From: Diplolepis rosae
Lineage: Eukaryota > Arthropoda > Insecta > Hymenoptera > Diplolepididae
DNA length: 64,000 nucleotides
Direction of reading: 5' to 3'
Assembly (NCBI GenBank): GCA_030998225.1
Contig: JAPYXD010000752.1
Span: 17,376,501-17,440,500 of the forward strand
A program made the position numbers and the translations under genes. A model generated the notes under the pieces. It made no database searches and was not told where the DNA came from. It saw only the letters and a program-made list of their open reading frames with translations. Shown one piece after another: positions 43,101-55,100 of this stretch. Numbering within the stretch: the first letter of the stretch is position 1; the number at the start of each line of letters is the position of its first letter.

Positions 43101-46100
43101 ATTTGTCGCCCTCATATATCACCCACCTGTCGCTCAGATAGTCATCTATCATTCGCAACAGGTAGTCTGGAACCTTTTTCCGCACCATCGCCTCGATGCA
43201 GATGTTCCATCTCGCGGTATTGAACGCATTGCGTATGTCAATGCTAATCAACGCACAGAATCCCTTACGCTTACCAGTTCCTTTTCTTGCATTTGTGGCG
43301 ATGTTAACCACAGCTTGGATGGCGTCCACAGTGGACCTGCCTTTCCTGAATCCGAACTGGTTTTCCGAGAGCCCGTTCTCCCCGACCAAGAGAGCCTGAA
43401 GCCGTTGTAGAATCAACTCCTCCAGAAGCTTCCCCATCGTATCCAATAAGCATATTGGTCTATACGACGAGGCAACCCCTAGAGGTTTGTTGCCTTTCCT
43501 CAGCAGGACCAACCTCTGCTTCTTCCAATCTGCGAAGAACCTCCTCCCGAAGACAGGAGTTAAAGGCTTCTAGGAGGATCTCTGGGTACGCCCCGATCAC
43601 TTCTTTGAGGATCTCGTTCGGCACCCCGTCGATACCCGGCGCTGTATTTGCCTTAAGCCTTCCACCCGCTCTCTTTAGTTCTTCGAGAGTGAAGAGTTCT
43701 TCGCGCCGGACCACGCAGGAACTTCGGTCCTGTCTTTGGAACGGCTCCACGTGTGGAAACAAGCTTCGCACAATGTACTTGACTCGATCGGGATTATCCA
43801 GGCCCGGGGTCTTTCTTCTAGTCACCAATCTCTTGGTGACTATTTTGAAGGCGAGACCCCATGGATCCTTCCCGACCTCACCGATCAGGTCTTTCCAGCA
43901 TTGAAGTCGGCTTTTCTTTATGCCTCGCCTCAAAGCTGTTTTTGCCCCTTTCCATGCCTCGTGCAGCGTAGCATCCCCCTTTGAACGGGTGAATTTTCGC
44001 CGCGCTGCGAGGCATTCTCGACGTAGGGCTGCCAACTGGTCGTTCCACCAGTACATCGAACCCCTGGCTTGCCTGCGCTTACGGCGAGGCATCGAGTAGT
44101 CACAAGCCGCGACCACCTTCTGCCTCACCGAGCGCACAGCAGCTTCGTACGATCTAGCAGGGCAGACCCAACCAAGCTCATCGATGAGCTTGGTTTCTTC
44201 AAGGTGTTCGCGAAGTCTTTCCCTACTGAGTCGTCTCGTGTTCCAGGAGGGGCTCCTTCCTTCGCCGCCCCTACCCTTTTCCGCCGCTTGACACCCTTGT
44301 TCTAGACTAAATTCGATGCACCGGTGGTCACTCAAGGTTATTACCTCGAGGACCAACCAGTCGCTTATCCTTGAAGCGAGGCGAGGTGCGGCGATCGTGA
44401 GGTCAATTATTGACCCTCCCGCCCCTCGTCTGAACGTGAAATCCCCGCCCTGATTCAGGACGATCAGGTCGTTCCTAGCGACCATCTCGCCAACCAAGAT
44501 TCCCCTCCTATCTAGGCGGGCCTCACCCCACTCGGGCGACTTACTGTTGAAGTCACCCCCTATGAGGGATCGCCCGATGGCCTCACTGAGGCTTTCCTCA
44601 AGGAGGAGGATCTGGGTCTCAAAGACATCGAAGGGATCGCCGGGGGAGAAGTAGCAGCTGTACACACGCACACCCGCCACCTCCACCCAAACGAACCCCG
44701 CGTCTGTCTCCAGGAAGTCTCCGACGCCCAAATCAGTGTTACAAACAAGAATGTCGGACCTCCTTGATGCATCCTGATACCAAGCAGAGTTTTCGGACCA
44801 CTTGTACTGCTCACTAATGAGCAGTACATCGGCCCCCTCTCCCTGGCAGTCTGCATCAGGAGGTCCTGGGCATCCCTCCCCTTCCCAGGTTGAGCTGCAG
44901 GAACTTCAATTCCTGCCTCTCAACCTCCGAAGCTCTTCCCGGAAGACCGGGCAGGAGCCGCTCCCTGACACATGGGCGACATCTTTGTCGCCCCTGTCTA
45001 TGCATGTCAGGCACCTTGGTGGCGCCTTACAACTCCTGGCCAAGTGTCCCGTGGCGCCGCATCTCCAACAGACGTTTTTTCTGTCGGGGTTGCTGCAGCC
45101 CCGGGACCCGTGGCCGTACCCAAGGCACCTGAAGCAGCGGGCGACTTCCACGTGCCCGCGAATGCGGCACGCGACCCACCCGATCCTCAGTTTACCTAGC
45201 TGAAGCAGACGCGCGGCGTCTGCCTCAGCCAGGCGGATCACTGCAGTCCTCACCCCACCAAAGCGGGTGAAGAGCCTGCAGGACCCCTGCTAAGCCGGTC
45301 TGCCCAGTGCCAAGCACAGGGCAGACACAACCTCCTCTTTTTCAACGGTCTCGTCGAGGTCCCTAATTTCGAGGGACCTCGTCGAGACCAGGGCTGAAAT
45401 TTGCGCCCTTTCCCCGACCGCCAGGTCGAGCTCCTTTCGGAAGGCCGAAACGTCTCCCCCCTTTTTGAGAACCAGAAGGACTTCTTCCTTCCTGGTCCTC
45501 CGGATAGACAGGACCTCCAAGTCCTGCCTTCCGGGGGTCGATTTTCGCCTTCATTTCCCTCAAGATGTCGGCGTAGGACTGGCCGTCCTTCGCCGACACC
45601 TTGATGGCGTCACCCGACCTGGCAGGCGTAGAGCGCGTCGACTTCGGAGTGGCGGTGGTCTCCTGCGCTTTTTGGGCAGGGTCCTCCGCCCTTTTCTCCT
45701 TTTTTCTTCTTTTTTTTTTATTTTCTTTTTCTTTTCTTTTTTCTTTGTGACCACATGCCAGTCCCCTTCCTTATTCGGGGGCTGACTCGTGGCCACCTCG
45801 GCATAAGAGGGCGAAGAGCCACCCTTTCCCCTCTTTGGAGTTTTTTCCAGAGGGGGGGAGGGCGCGGATCTCTTCTCCCCCTTCACCTGATTTTTTGGGG
45901 TATCTCCCAGAGACGCCGAGCGTGGTCTCTGAAAAATCCCCAATTTCTTCATGGCGGGGTGGGATTCCATTTTTTTTGGATTCTCACCCCGCTTTCCAGG
46001 AGGCACTTATGGGTGTTGAGCATTCCGCCCAACACCTCAGTGGCCTCATTCACACTATCCGTTACGTGGCGAGGGTTGTTTCTCAGCATACCCTGCTGGA

Positions 46101-49100
46101 TGACGCTGAGAGCGCTCGCCAATTTTTCCATTTTATTGTTTTGCGCCTTCAGGAGCTGAAGGACGTCCTTCCATCCCTCAGCTCCCGAAGAAACACCCGA
46201 ATCTGTATTCCCCACCGTTTTAAATTTTTTTTCCATATGTTCGTTTTACCAGCGCATCGTGCGTAGAGGAGCGGGTCGGAATAGTTGGGAACGGGTGTAC
46301 CCTCGGACCGAAGTCCTACCCCAGTTCCCTGAGGCCCAATCTCCGCTTAGCCGGACAGACCGGACTCGCTCGAGGCAACACAGGCTCCGACACCTGTGTT
46401 CAATACGCACTACCTGATCAAGGTCCCGAAGGGGCTGGCTTCTGATCCCGCATGGCACACCACCTCGGCAGAGCTAGGCTCACAGCAGCCTCGCCTCCTC
46501 GTGGGCCGGGGAAGACACCACTCGGAGACGAAGCACTCCCAGTGGGATGCCATACGGAAACGATCGTTTGGACTGTTCTTGGTCACAGACTGCGGAGGGT
46601 TTGCAGTGTCCCCCAGGAGATTCCATACACCAATTCGCTCTTAGCCTCTTTCAAGAGGGAGACCGCCTATAGGTTCTCCTCTCACATTCGAAGGACACAT
46701 ATCACAGTCAAGCAGCGCTGACATTCGTTCACTTCACTCATTCCTCACAAGCACTCACAGACTCACTCTCAGCGCCGCTACCTGGGGCATACATCCTTCT
46801 CCATGCATGGGGATAGACGCGTTTATAGCGTCCCCCACTCTCAACCTGGGATAGACCCGTTTATAGGGCACCCTTCACGCAATGGGAAGATGCCCGTCTA
46901 TAGAGCCCCCTGCATTTGTTCACCGATTCATCGGGACACTAAAACCTCCATGACCCGAGGGCCGTCTGCTAAGCCTCCCCACCCGTCCTTTTTTGGCCTA
47001 GCCAAGAGAAGGACTTCGTCAAGGTACCAGTCCGAGGGGAGGAACGTGATCATTTGCGCAGTAGCATCAAGTAGCATCAAATTGGCTCACTGCGCAAGTC
47101 AGCGGAATCAAGAACAAAAAAGCGGGGAACAATTGGATAGACATCGCATCCCTACCACGGGAGTTGAGTCTCCTATCCTCTTGTCTTCTTGGCTCGAACG
47201 ATGCAGAGGCCTTACTCACGCGCTTAGACAAGCTACACAATGGCCTGGATCTGGAATTTAATGTTAAACTCTGAAATTTTGTTGAGTGGAAATTAACATC
47301 AGAGTGAATTGTCACTTCCTTTTAGAATTCGATGAAGATTATGCCACGAACATCCCAAAAAGCAGTCGTCACACCCTCGATAGCTGATGGAACTGCCTTT
47401 GCTTTCTTCAGAACTAGTTCACGCTCTGAGTCCATTGTTTCGGCTCTTCCTTAGCCTCATTTACTAGTAAAATTTTCTCGAAAACTATCAGTAAAAGTGG
47501 AGCCATTTCATATATATCCCCCCCCCCCCCTATTTAGATTCAACGGGTGTGTTTTTTTTTGGTTGGCTGCACCATAATATACTAACCTGAAGAAAACTAG
47601 GCTGCCACTAACTAATCTTCTTTCAGTCATAGTACAAATTAAATAGTAATTTGTTAATGAATGATTCTTCTCGCACTAATTACCATTTTATTAATTTGGC
47701 TTGCCCTTGACTCGGTAAGTTGTTGATTTTTCCACAATAAACATAGGAGCATATGTAAAGAAATAGATGGCAGATTCAAGCTAGCATGATTCAAATAAGC
47801 AAAAACATAGGATGTCACAAAAGTGTAAAATTTGAATGAAGAGAAATTCTACTTACTTTAGAACAGTTAATTAATTACTTAGGTGGGCGGCATCATAATG
47901 AATACGTGCTGAGGTCGTTTCCCAAGCGATTAAGGGATGGAAAAAAATGCAGGATCAGGGGAATTTTGGGAAGTAAAAATCTTAAATTAACTGTCTCCTA
48001 GTTACTCTTTAAATTGATTGATTCCTTAAAGTGTACGCGTTATAATTACCGTCCACGCTCTGAGATTATTAAAAAATTAATTTTTTATTAGGGCAAATAA
48101 TCTCAGAAGGCCCTTGTAATATGCTTTTGCGGATGGCACTTGCCAAACTTTAATTATAGGATTACTAGTTATACTTTCAGATAATTGAATAATTATTTGA
48201 AAGTGCGGTGTCTTAATTATAGTATGCAAACTAACTTTATTTCACAGCACACAATATAATAATACTAACGTTGTAAATTTTTAGTAGATTTTTAAAAAGT
48301 GTCGTTTTTGTTCATTTCCAGAAAATCTCAATTTATTTATTAAAAATCCTGTTTTCATGTTGAATTAACTTTTGAATTAACCCCATTCGATCAACCCAAT
48401 TTTTCAGTACATTTTCGATTGATTGGGCTTCAATCCCATGAATGGCAACTTCAATTTCGTGTTTCAAGGCCTCAATCGTTTCTGAATGGTTAGCGTAACA
48501 CTTATCCTTAACGGCTCCCCACAAAAAATAGTCCAACGAGGTCAAATCACAGCTCTGAGGCAGCCAATTGACATCAGAATTTCGGCTGACTATTCGATTT
48601 TCGAAAACGGTGCCCAAAAGATCGATTGTTACGTTGGCTGTGTGGCAAGTGGCCCCGTTCTGTTGAAACCAAATGTAGCGATCTTTAGCCCATTGGGCGA
48701 ACCGAAAACGCATCGGATAGTCATGAGGCTTCATTTCTTGGAGTATTTGAACTTTGTAGGCCTCATACCGAGGTCTTTATGCAAAATTATCCTCAGAGAA
48801 GTGCGAGGAATGTTCAGTTCCTGAGAACGATGACGAGTTGATGTTGATGGATGTTCAAGCACACTCGGAGCAACAGCAGCAATGTTTTCGGCTGAGCGCA
48901 GTGGGCGAGAACGTGAATGGGTTGTTTTGTCCAACAGCGATCCAGTTTCACAAACTTGCTTCACAAATTGATCCACAAATGGCGATGAAGGCACTTCCTT
49001 TTTGCCAAATTTTTTTCGTACCACTCGTAAGCCTGTGTTTTTGATAAAACTGACCATAAGTCTTTTCTAACATTTTTAGCTAGTTGGCACACGAAATTCC

Positions 49101-52100
49101 ATTCGCAACTCAAAATTGAAGGTAAACTCTTTGTGCAATAATTTTGTTCATTGTAAAATTCGCGATGCACTCATTAGCGCCTTAGCGCGGGCCTTTTAAA
49201 TTACAAAGTTCCGGTACTTTTTTGTCACAATGTATAACATTCTCTAGAGATTCCAAAGACTTACAAAGTTCCAGTGTATATTGGTGCAAAATATATTTAA
49301 AATTGGTCAATTTCAGAACTTGTGCCCTACTTTTTACCTGTATTAAACATTCTTGTACAAGACACTGTACGAAATCGTTTACAAGAATGTGCAAAAGTCT
49401 GGGTTCGTATATAGGAAGTTATTCTGGAAAAGAACCTTCACAAGTTCCTATACTGATTTGCCCTACAGGAATATATGTAACGAAAACATGTAATAAAAAA
49501 ACGCGAGTTATTTTTGCAATTCTGAGCTTGAATTTGAATCTAATGACCCAAAATATATTGGAATTGTCTAGTTCAAGCCGAATCAATTTGGACCCCGTTC
49601 GAAAAAACTTTTTAAATAGTCTCAATTTGTGTATTTCAGGAAGTTTAACCCAAAAAAATTTGAATCCTATCTGCATCAATTTTTTTAATAATAGTCAATC
49701 CGTTTCATATTGAATCAATATAAACCTCATCGGCTCCAAAATTTAAATCCGTGCATTCTGGAAAAATTCAGACAGAATCAATCCAAACTACATCCGAACA
49801 AATTTTTAAAACCGTCTCAATCTGTGTATTTCGAGAAGTTCAAACTGAATTGATTCGAATCTCATCTGAACTAACATTTCAAACTGTCTCAATCTATGCA
49901 TTTCAGCAAGGTTAGACTAAATAAAACCAATCTCATCCGCTCCAAAATTCCATTCCGTGCATCCAGGAAGAGTTGAAACCAAATAAATTTGCCCTATGTG
50001 AATCGAGATGTTTTAAATATTTTGTAACAATTTTATCATGCACAGGTTCTTTCACAGAATCCCATGCAGGTTTTCGTAAAGAAACGTGTACAGGAATTTT
50101 AATCTGAATCGTCTTGCTTTTATTATTATCTTTGTCTTAATATTTCTAGATATGAGTATCTTGGTAATAATGGAAGACTGGTCATAACGCCACTAACTGA
50201 CAGATGTTATTTGACTCTCACTGGAGCATTACACTTGAAATTTGGAGGTGCTCCAGCCGGTCCCGCAGGAACCGGAAAAACTGAAACAACCAAAGACTTG
50301 GGCAAAGCTTTTGCTATACAATGTGTGGTTTTCAATTGTTCAGATCAGCTAGACTTTATGTCTATGGGAAAATTCTTCAAAGGACTGGCCAGGTATTCAC
50401 AGGAGATATTACATTATACGAATGCTTTCTTAAGTGTCATCAGTTATTTCGAAATTATTCAATGCAAAATTCGTAGCTGTGGAGCGTGGGCATGTTTTGA
50501 CGAGTTCAACCGAATATACATAGAAGTTTTGTCTGTTATTGCCCAGCAAATTATGACCATCCAAAAGGCACAACAAATCAGAGCAGACAGGTTTTTATCT
50601 TTGTTAATTATCTTCATATCAGTATGTAATATCTATTAAGTCATTGAGAGTAGATACAAGAACATAGAGTCGTTGGGATAATGTTCGAGGGATTTCACCG
50701 TCAGGTATTTTGTTGTCTTTTAGACGTTTCATATCTGATAGACGTCTTTAAAAAGCAAAACGTCTTCAGAACCGTAATAAACTCAACAGTGAAGTCTCTT
50801 ACATGTTTTTAGACGTCTCGAAGATCTTCAGTATCGGCATTTTGTCTCTTGAAAACTTCTATTAGATAACAGATACCCAGAAAACAACAAAAGGCCTGAA
50901 ATTGGTACTAACCTCTTAAGGGGGGAACCTGGTTTAGAGGGTAAAAAAATCAATTTTTTGAAAGTCATCTCACTTTTGGCTCAAAATGAGTTTTACGAAG
51001 AAGTTGAAGGACTAATGTATTTCATCTAGCTAGCTTTAACTCTTTATATAAATTATGATGAATTTTATGTAGGTTTGTTTTCGAGGGTGTAGAATTAACA
51101 CTACAACCATCCTGCGCTGTTTTTATTACCATGAATCCCGGTTACGCAGGACGCACAGAATTACCTGATAACTTGAAAGCTCTATTTCGACCGGTGGCTA
51201 TGATGGTACCCAATTACACATTGATCGCTGAAATCTCCCTGTTTTCTTATGGCTTCTCCGATGCTAAAAACTTAGCAGGAAAAATCACGACTACCTTCAA
51301 ATTAAGCTCTGAACAGCTCAGTTCTCAAGTAAGTAAAATTAATTTATTTTTCTACAAATCATATTGAGATTAGCCTTCAAAACTAGGGATCGTATGTGAC
51401 GAAATTTGAGAAAAGGGACCTAAGCGTACAAAAATCATTTTCCGGATTATAAACTTTTCAGATTAATTCAATGTCGCTCCTTAATATTATGAAATCAGAA
51501 TAATAATAATTATTTTTCATGAAAAAAATTTGAAACAGAAAAATAATGTATTTAACCAATTTCTTTTCCCCAAATTTGTTTTCTTATTGCTTCATACCAA
51601 ATTTTAAAAAATGGCGTGATTCTAATAAGTCATGAATCATTTTTTCAGGAAAAATATACTTTTTTCTTTTAAATGATCCGTTTAATAATGATATTGTTAT
51701 TCATGGTAGGAAAATAATGTATTTTTTCCTGAGGCTTAGTTTTCGTGGCGATACTACCTTAATATGAAATACCGAGTATTTTCAATAATTTCTTTAGATT
51801 CTTGGATTAAAAAAAAATATTGGCCATTTTGAAGGTTATTTAATAAACTTTATTGTAATCAAACATAAAATATAATTGATTTAATGACCACAAGTAGAGA
51901 TGAGAAAGTTGGGCGTTTTTAGGCATTATAAAGACCTCATTGAAACCTCAATGTCTTGCTTTTTGTAATCTTGTGAACATTCCTCGTTTGGAAGACACCT
52001 TTTAGATAAAACTAATCCTGAAGAGAGCAACAAGTCTAACACTAAAGTCACAAAGACATTCTTTAAATGTTAAGAAGACGTTCAATATCCCCGTGCTCAA

Positions 52101-55100
52101 TAGATTTTTATAAAAGACCAGGTTAATCTATTTGATAAAGGATGGATGTCAATAACATAGGTATATTTTCCCCTGAAGAGTTTTGGACTTTTATTCATAT
52201 ATTTACCAACTAAGGGTAATTGTATGTAAGAAACAAGCCAAATAAAGTCAAATATTTTATTATGTTTGAAACAAAAAATAGTCAAGTTTAATAAGATCAT
52301 TAAGTTAATAATAAACTAAAACAAGTTAGATTATCGTTAATTAGTATTGAAAATAGTAAAAATAATTAACTTGAGTTTTCGCTGTCATCATCATCAGACC
52401 ACTGTGACGTAGCGGCGTCTAGGATGTAGTCACTGTAAGTGACCGTTTGACTTTTTTCTCTTTCTATGTACCTATTGTATCCTAAATACCAAAGACAGAC
52501 TGACAGTACCACCCACAAATTGGCGGAGAGAAGTAGTTATTATATTGAATCCATGCGTTATATATTTTTGAAGTTGAATGTCGCGATTGTAATTGAACAC
52601 GAATAACATCATGCCTTTCTTTATGGACATATAGTTCATACAATCCTGAATCATTAAAATGCCATAGTCAATTGAGGAAAATCTTGTAAAGCACTTGCAT
52701 CTATTTTTGTCCAAACTACTCAGCGTTTCATCCAGTTTTTCGATTCAATTAAATTTTTTAACTGATTAGGTTGTGTTAATAGACTAAGCATTCTGCTAGC
52801 AATAACTTCATCTTCTTGACTGTTTTCGATTCGAGGAGGTCGAAAAGCATTACATATAGAGCAAATAATACGTACATAATCACCAATGAGAGGGATCTGA
52901 GAGTTCGGAATAACCTGACCTAAAGCTTTCCATCGCTTCATTAATCCATTAACTGATTCAACGACCCATCTAATAGATGTTATCAACCTTGATTCATTTG
53001 CTTCTTCAGTTGTATGTTGGCTTTTATTGCATAAAAAATGGGGCATTTTTGATATTAGTCCTAAGTCTTCGAGCAGTTGCTGGCTATCTCTGAAACCGCG
53101 ATCAACGATTAATATATCGTCAGAATGAAGCCATTGTCTCAGAGATGAGCCAGAGGATGTCAATGCCGAATTCAAAATAGCAGCATCGTTATTCTTGCCA
53201 TCGGTAAAATATGGGCCCAACACTTGTAAAATATATCCTGTCGTACTCACTAAAATCATGGGTTTGGCAAGAGGCCTATGTTTATGCATGCTATATGTCC
53301 TGCGTTGAAACAAGTAATTGCTGCTTTTTTCAATATATACATATGTTCCATCAGCTATAACGATAGCTACATCATTTCTGTCATTAGCGAATAATTTTTT
53401 AGCACAACTCCTAGTATGTTTTTCGATAAATTCTTGTCTACTCATATGATCTAAGCCCAAATGCAAAGGAACGAATTCTGACATAAGAGCTTTAGTAGCA
53501 GAATGTATTTTTCTTCCAATTATTCTTTTTTTTAGATTAAAAAGAACTGAAAATACTGAGTGTGAAAGACCTGTACGGAGTTTAACTAAAAGTATAGCTA
53601 GACATGTTCTATAAGACCGTGAAGAATTAGAACGAATTTTACTTTTAATGCAATTAGCCATTGTATTAAAATTATTTTTGGTAATTCCTGTCAACTGATG
53701 ATAATCGTTATCTGACATGTATGAATCTTTATCAAAGTCTAAACCTTTTTTGCTATTTTTTCGTAATTCTTGTAATAATTGTTCTAATTCGGTAGGATGT
53801 ATTGTAATATTTTCAGAAAATTCTTTAATACTTTTTAAAGCCTCATCACTCAATAAGTCATCGAGTAAATGTGTTCTACAGCATCTTGCTCCAGACGGAA
53901 TCATTATATTTGTTTGGATAAATGCTTGACAGCGCGCCTTTAATGTTACATCTTGAAGATTATTCTTCGACTTGCATAAAAAACAATTTGAATGACTCTC
54001 ACTAGTCCTTTTTTTTTTTTTAAAGTAACGCTTGACTCACTTTTATTAATATTAGACGATGATGTATTTAAATCCGTACTTGTTTCATTACCACTCGTTA
54101 ACGGCAAACTTTCAATATCTTGATTTTCATCTACTGTGCTGAATGATCTTGCGTTTCGTCTCATTGTTACTTTTTTGTTATTTTTATAGGCATCGGTAAA
54201 ACATCTAGCACAAACTAAGGATTTTGGATCAAATTCGATTTTTTAACTTCTTAAATACTCGATAGCATATCGGTTTTTAATACGCCTCACAGTTGCCTTT
54301 TTTGTACTTTTCGAACAAAAACCACAAAAAATATTTTTGCTCATATTATACAATTTATTTTCAAAACAGAATAATAAATAACTTAATATAAACCACGATG
54401 AAAGAAAAATCTTAGCGCTTAGTAACGAGTTGTTGTTTATTTGACCGTTCGGCAAGTTGTGACGTGATTATGCGGGAAGAAAATGACGCGTGACGCTGTA
54501 GTTCGTTTTAATTCATTCGAAACAATAGAAAGAATATTTTTCTTGCCGTGCCGCTCCGCTGCCACGCAGCGCCTCTTCGTTGCAATGTCGCGCTAGTGCG
54601 GTTTGACCTTTACGTACACATATGTGTAACATACGAGCGCACTGGACCAACACTTTTTTATTTATATATGTTACTGTTTACAATATGTTAAATCATATAT
54701 GTAAAGGATAAAGTATTGGGATATTGCGCTGATGTATAAAAAAAATGTTAAAGCTACAAAAATGATCAATTTTTGAGAAAATTCCCAAAAATATCCTATT
54801 TCAAACTATAAACAAAAACAAAACTATTGATCAAAGGTAAGATATATTATGCAAAACGTACAGAGTCGGTAGTCTAGTATTGAAAAAGTGTAGCAGTAAG
54901 GCTCTGTGCAATCATTTTATTTTTCGTGATTTATAGGGGAAATTACCTAGGTTATTGACACCCATCCTTTCCTTTTGTAGTATTGTCACAATTAATTTGA
55001 TAATACCACTAAAATCAGCAGCGATTGCCGAACATTAATTTATTATGTACGTTTGGATAATCAGCATTAAAAATGTGTCTACTCAGAGCTCAAGTCAATT

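Larger units (their letters stand above)
41503..47042 (-). mobile_element. R1-clade non-LTR retrotransposon, near full length
   Basis: Order 5' to 3' on the minus strand: 5' UTR (47042-46260) with degenerate repeats of a TAGACCCGTTTATAG word; gag (46236-44906); ORF2 with endonuclease, RT and C-terminal zinc-binding region (44930-41879); 3' UTR; 26-base poly-A (41503-41528 complement). Flanked by a 10-13 base duplication (AACGTGATCA), so this is a complete insertion into dynein intron 14, not an rDNA site. Frameshifts in both ORFs make it inactive. Its 3' end also occurs at 7140-7557 and 9635-10140, a deleted copy at 25463-26070 and a gag piece at 58035-58740. Confidence 0.9.

Noticed and set aside
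43063..45785. Long plus-strand ORFs (for example 43455-43904, 44802-45203, 45465-45785)
   Set aside because: They are shadows of the GC-rich R1-clade gag and ORF2 on the minus strand.
50211..50639. 142-residue single ORF across the AAA1 Walker motifs as one exon
   Set aside because: Family alignment requires GLAS followed by GAWACFDEF; the 28 residues in between are an 84-base GT-AG intron, and the tail after RAD is also intronic.
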